A stretch of 64,000 bases of DNA from a bacterium. Lineage in GTDB: Bacteria; Zhuqueibacterota; QNDG01; DSAB01. The notes beneath the pieces were generated by a model. The model saw nothing but the letters and a program-made list of their open reading frames with translations, did no database searches and had not been told where the DNA came from. Below, one piece after another: positions 62,474 through 64,000 of the stretch; the first letter of the stretch is position 1; each line of letters starts with the position of its first letter. Where the stretch lies: NCBI GenBank assembly GCA_016931965.1, contig JAFGDT010000058.1, positions 1-64,000 of the forward strand, in the 5' to 3' direction. The translations under genes and the position numbers were made by a program.

Positions 62474-63346
62474 TCATACTTGTTTTCGAGGCAGGTTGCC
62501 CCACTGCAGTTTCTTGCGGAGCAGATCGAAAAAACAGTAGTCCTTAAAAGTGACCAGATGCACGTTGAAATCTGCTTTTTGAATTTCAACTGTATAAGGA
62601 GATGAGATCCGTACATCTTCCTGTCCATCAACGCTGAGAAGCACTTCTGAATCGTTGGGCTGAATTTGGAGTTTTATCTGACTAGAAGCCGGTATCACAG
62701 TGGGACGATTGGTCAATGAATGCGGACAGATTGGATTCAGGATAATCGATTCAAGAGAAGGCACAACGATGGGTCCCCCTGCAGAAAGCGAATAGGCAGT
62801 GGATCCTGTGGGTGTTGAAACGATAATGCCATCAGATACATAGGTATTAAAATAGTGATTGTTGATCGTTACATCAATGCGTATCACACGAATACTGCCC
62901 ATCCGATTCAAAACAATATCATTCATGGCATAATAATGCTTTTCGGGATGTTCGGAAATGTGTGCACTGAGGACCATTCGTTTTTCGAGGGTGTAGTCTC
63001 TTTTTAAAATCTTTTCCATTTTCGGGAATAGATCTTCAACAGATGTCTCTGTTAAAAAACCCAAGCCTCCCAAATTGATTCCCATCAGAGGTTTTTCCGC
63101 TTTTCCGATAACACGGGCCGCAGTCAGCATGGTGCCATCGCCTCCCATGGAAATGGTGACATCGCTCATTTCCGGAACGCGGTTCAGGTCGGCTGCTTCA
63201 ACGTGGTTGAAATCCATTTGTAAGTAATGGTGCAGTTGTTTGCTGATGACGACATCAATCTGTTTGTCCGCCAGCCAATCCAACAGAGACTTGAGTGTTT
63301 GTTTGATTTGCGGCTTTCGAATATTTGCAATGATGCCGATTTTCAT
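62474..63346 (-). CDS. nadK: NAD kinase
   Basis: A 290-residue ATP-NAD kinase that makes NADP. The GGDGT motif is at 68-72 (MGGDGTMLTAAR), and the NAD-binding strand DGIIVSTPTGSTAYSLSAGG lies near 175-195. Length is normal. It lies 10 bases after the end of dxs in the same direction, so the two share a transcript. Confidence 0.95.
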   Translation of the reverse strand: MKIGIIANIRKPQIKQTLKSLLDWLADKQIDVVISKQLHHYLQMDFNHVEAADLNRVPEMSDVTISMGGDGTMLTAARVIGKAEKPLMGINLGGLGFLTETSVEDLFPKMEKILKRDYTLEKRMVLSAHISEHPEKHYYAMNDIVLNRMGSIRVIRIDVTINNHYFNTYVSDGIIVSTPTGSTAYSLSAGGPIVVPSLESIILNPICPHSLTNRPTVIPASSQIKLQIQPNDSEVLLSVDGQEDVRISSPYTVEIQKADFNVHLVTFKDYCFFDLLRKKLQWGNLPRKQV

Positions 63347-63356
63347 AAGAGAGAAC

Positions 63357-64000
63357 TTAGGATATGGATTGATATGAAATGGATTTTTTCATTTTATGAC
63401 CATGCGCCAGGAACGATTGTATTGCCTGACTCAAATGATCCAAATCCAGTTTTACATCGACTAAAAGATCGTGCATGTTCCCGTGGGGAACAAAACGATC
63501 GGGCAAACCGAATCGCCGGAACACAATTCCCTTTCCATCCGATTCTGATATCATTTCAGCTATGCCACTGCCGAATCCCCCGATAATGGAGTTGTTCTCC
63601 ACGGTCACGATGAAACGAAAATTCTGGATCATCTCTTTCACCATCTCGCGATCGATTGGCTTGACAAACCTGGCATTGACCACTTGGGCTGATATTCCCT
63701 CTGCTTCCAATTTTTGACTTAACTCGACAGCGGGCATCACACGGTCTCCTATGGCCAAAATGGCCATATCGTGCCCTTTTTTGATGATTTCACTTTTCCC
63801 GATAGGGATGTTATCAAAATCCTTTTTTAGACGTAATCCCAGACATTCTCCTCGAGGATACCGGATTGCCACAGGCCCATTTTGATATTGAAGCGCTGTC
63901 CAAAACATATCGCGCAGTTCAACTTCATCTTTGGGCGCCATCACCACAAGATCTGGAATCAACCTGAGGTAACTGAGATCAAAACTGCCGTGATGTGTTG
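63357..64000 (-). CDS. dxs: 1-deoxy-D-xylulose-5-phosphate synthase, partial (5' end off window)
   Basis: The visible 214 residues are the C-terminal third of a transketolase-like enzyme that joins pyruvate and glyceraldehyde 3-phosphate at the start of the MEP isoprenoid pathway. HHGSFDLSYLRLIPDL at the right edge is a characteristic Dxs segment, followed by APKDEVELRDM, IRYPRGE and the C-terminal transketolase domain (VTVENNSIIGGFGSGIAE). The frame is open to the right edge, so the thiamine-binding part lies beyond it. nadK starts 10 bases downstream. Confidence 0.93.
   Translation of the reverse strand, partial: THHGSFDLSYLRLIPDLVVMAPKDEVELRDMFWTALQYQNGPVAIRYPRGECLGLRLKKDFDNIPIGKSEIIKKGHDMAILAIGDRVMPAVELSQKLEAEGISAQVVNARFVKPIDREMVKEMIQNFRFIVTVENNSIIGGFGSGIAEMISESDGKGIVFRRFGLPDRFVPHGNMHDLLVDVKLDLDHLSQAIQSFLAHGHKMKKSISYQSIS

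Noticed and set aside
1..64000. CRISPR arrays, insertion sequences, rRNA or attachment sites
   Set aside because: No regularly spaced repeats, transposase or integrase genes, or rRNA-like sequence were seen on either strand.

Overview
The window looks like a chromosomal segment of a Gram-negative bacterium of moderate G+C from the FCB superphylum (Calditrichota/KSB1/Marinimicrobia-like). The evidence is a complete Tol-Pal envelope operon, many lipoproteins and signal peptides, and two secreted proteins ending in the type IX secretion sorting domain with the typical NYPNPFNP motif. The ATP synthase is of the V/A type. The lineage is an inference; no rRNA or tRNA gene is visible.

Layout: 1-12892 (minus strand) is one long V/A-type ATPase operon: lipid-flippase-like membrane protein, then subunits H, C, I, K, F, E, A and B (B runs off the left edge). 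Between E and A sits a two-gene cassette: a single-chain type IIG-like restriction-modification enzyme and a DprA/SLOG-fold partner, joined to the operon by overlapping codons. 13275-27207 is mostly plus strand: lipoprotein and membrane proteins of unknown role, a divergent PlsC-like acyltransferase, a rubrerythrin remnant, an M16 peptidase lipoprotein, a phosphohexomutase, a T9SS-sorted protein, then a run DUF4390-Ppx-TPR/thioredoxin-like-metallophosphoesterase-NikR.

27229-37242 (minus) carries a Ktr potassium uptake operon ending in a HAMP-PAS sensor without a kinase, then a tightly overlapped four-gene glycoside cluster (PIG-L deacetylase, GT4, GH100-like hydrolase, GT4 fused to a helical toroid domain). 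Divergent from it is a GH130-like phosphorylase fused to a response-regulator receiver domain, with a perfect palindrome in the shared intergenic region.

39322-48523 (minus) is the cell-envelope block: M15 peptidase with an EF-hand-like insert, L,D-transpeptidase, and tolQ-tolR-tolA-tolB-(T9SS-sorted protein)-pal-ybgF preceded by a lone receiver protein. 48611-52776 holds an outer-membrane-like protein with a near-consensus sigma-54 promoter next to a histidine kinase/NtrC pair. 53091-58027 has a small membrane protein, a cold-shock protein, an M48 peptidase, a nucleotide-sugar epimerase, and a tandem-MerR regulator coupled to a B12-type radical SAM enzyme. 58152-64000 (minus) is mainly housekeeping: unknown periplasmic helical protein, HAD phosphatase, small HExxH protein, DUF4870 protein, PepD, NAD kinase and the end of dxs.

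The strongest candidates for something new are the type IIG/SLOG pair inside the ATPase operon and the receiver-controlled GH130 enzyme facing the glycoside operon.
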